Positions 33,149-33,359 of a stretch of 33,359 bases of DNA are shown one piece after another. The stretch lies in assembly GCA_031550925.1 (NCBI GenBank), contig JAVBOE010000013.1, forward strand, positions 1 to 33,359, read 5' to 3'. Position 1 is the first letter of the stretch. The number at the start of each line of letters is the position of its first letter. Made by a program: the position numbers and the translations under genes. The stretch comes from JAIRNF01 sp031550925. Lineage in GTDB: Bacteria; Bacteroidota; Bacteroidia; Bacteroidales; UBA932. The notes under the pieces were generated by a model that saw only the letters and a list, made by a program, of their open reading frames with translations, did not search any database and was not told the DNA's origin.

Positions 33149-33183
33149 AAAAACGTCTCTCAATATTTTTGAGAGACGTTTTT
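33149..33183. terminator. Bidirectional intrinsic terminator after rprY
   Basis: A 15-bp perfect stem (33149-33163 with 33169-33183) with a 5-base loop. The A-rich and T-rich ends give a T-tract on both strands, so it can serve rprY and the convergent gene to the right. Confidence 0.9.
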
Positions 33184-33244
33184 ATTTATCAATGATTCAA
33201 AAGCCTATAAGATCAGAGCTAAGCTTTTGCGCTTAAATTTGTGC

Positions 33245-33359
33245 TTAAATAGGTGTAGCTGATAGCAGCGTTATCTTTACCGTTCTGGTTCCTTCTACGA
33301 TGTAGTTGTTGATAGGCTTAATCTCCACATCTTTATAGCTTGCATCTATCGGTATAGTT
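33245..33359 (-). CDS. 3' end of a gene with a Calx-beta-like C-terminus (partial)
   Basis: The minus strand is open from the window edge to a TAA at 33245-33247, giving 37 residues: TIPIDASYKDVEIKPINNYI followed by VEGTRTVKITLLSATPI. The order TIP-I, a strand, PINN-IVEGTRTVKITL matches the last strands of a Calx-beta domain (compare the common VEGTETV motif). Such domains are found in extracellular, often calcium-binding, adhesin-like proteins. The protein ends soon after the motif. The rest lies outside the window. Confidence 0.6.
   Translation of the reverse strand, partial: TIPIDASYKDVEIKPINNYIVEGTRTVKITLLSATPI

Overview
The window looks like a chromosomal segment of a Bacteroidota bacterium, most likely order Bacteroidales. 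Pointers are an RprX/RprY-type two-component pair, the guaB / SurA-like chaperone / OstA-like order, a CtlX-type hydrolase, several TAnnTTTG promoter elements (the Bacteroidota -7 motif), and spacers full of short dispersed repeats. No plasmid, phage, insertion sequence with a transposase, CRISPR array, rRNA or tRNA gene was seen. The genus cannot be fixed from this sequence alone.

Layout. (1) 1-755: a small DUF7660-like gene bracketed by two identical 24-base direct repeats, then a gene-poor spacer. (2) 756-6630, plus strand: guaB, a lipoprotein with a degenerate parvulin-like region, a SurA-like periplasmic chaperone and an OstA-like protein; the last three point to outer-membrane protein and LPS biogenesis. 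(3) 6631-6953: a repeat-rich spacer that appears to have inserted between two convergent genes, because the 24 bases forming the end of ostA are repeated at the end of rpe. (4) rpe and a large secreted TPR protein on the minus strand. (5) 10125-16039, plus strand: NfsA-like nitroreductase, threonine aldolase, a NagX/DUF5009-type membrane acyltransferase, and a compact set of small TPR protein, dCMP deaminase and S41 protease. (6) 16040-16372: a spacer between convergent genes with a perfect 30-bp inverted repeat.

(7) 16373-27014, minus strand: the most distinctive region. Transcription runs acyltransferase -> ketosynthase -> acyl carrier protein -> [terminator-like hairpin] -> hotdog thioesterase -> MMPL exporter fused to a methyltransferase-like domain -> small DMT-like membrane protein -> CrtI-like FAD oxidoreductase -> LolA-like carrier -> FabG-like reductase -> a second SDR. 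This gene set resembles the aryl-polyene/flexirubin lipid-pigment clusters of Bacteroidota, but within the window it has no ammonia-lyase, AMP ligase, dehydratase, second ketosynthase or glycosyltransferase. The likely logic is synthesis of an acyl chain on the carrier protein, transfer to a lipid, export by MMPL and transit towards the outer membrane through LolA. The product is unknown.

(8) 27237-30605: an omega-amidase-like nitrilase and a cyclic-2,3-diphosphoglycerate-synthetase-like GTPase on the minus strand, divergent from a CtlX-like hydrolase. (9) 31043-33129: rprX and rprY, ended by a strong hairpin terminator, followed by the 3' end of a minus-strand gene with a Calx-beta-like C-terminus that runs off the window.
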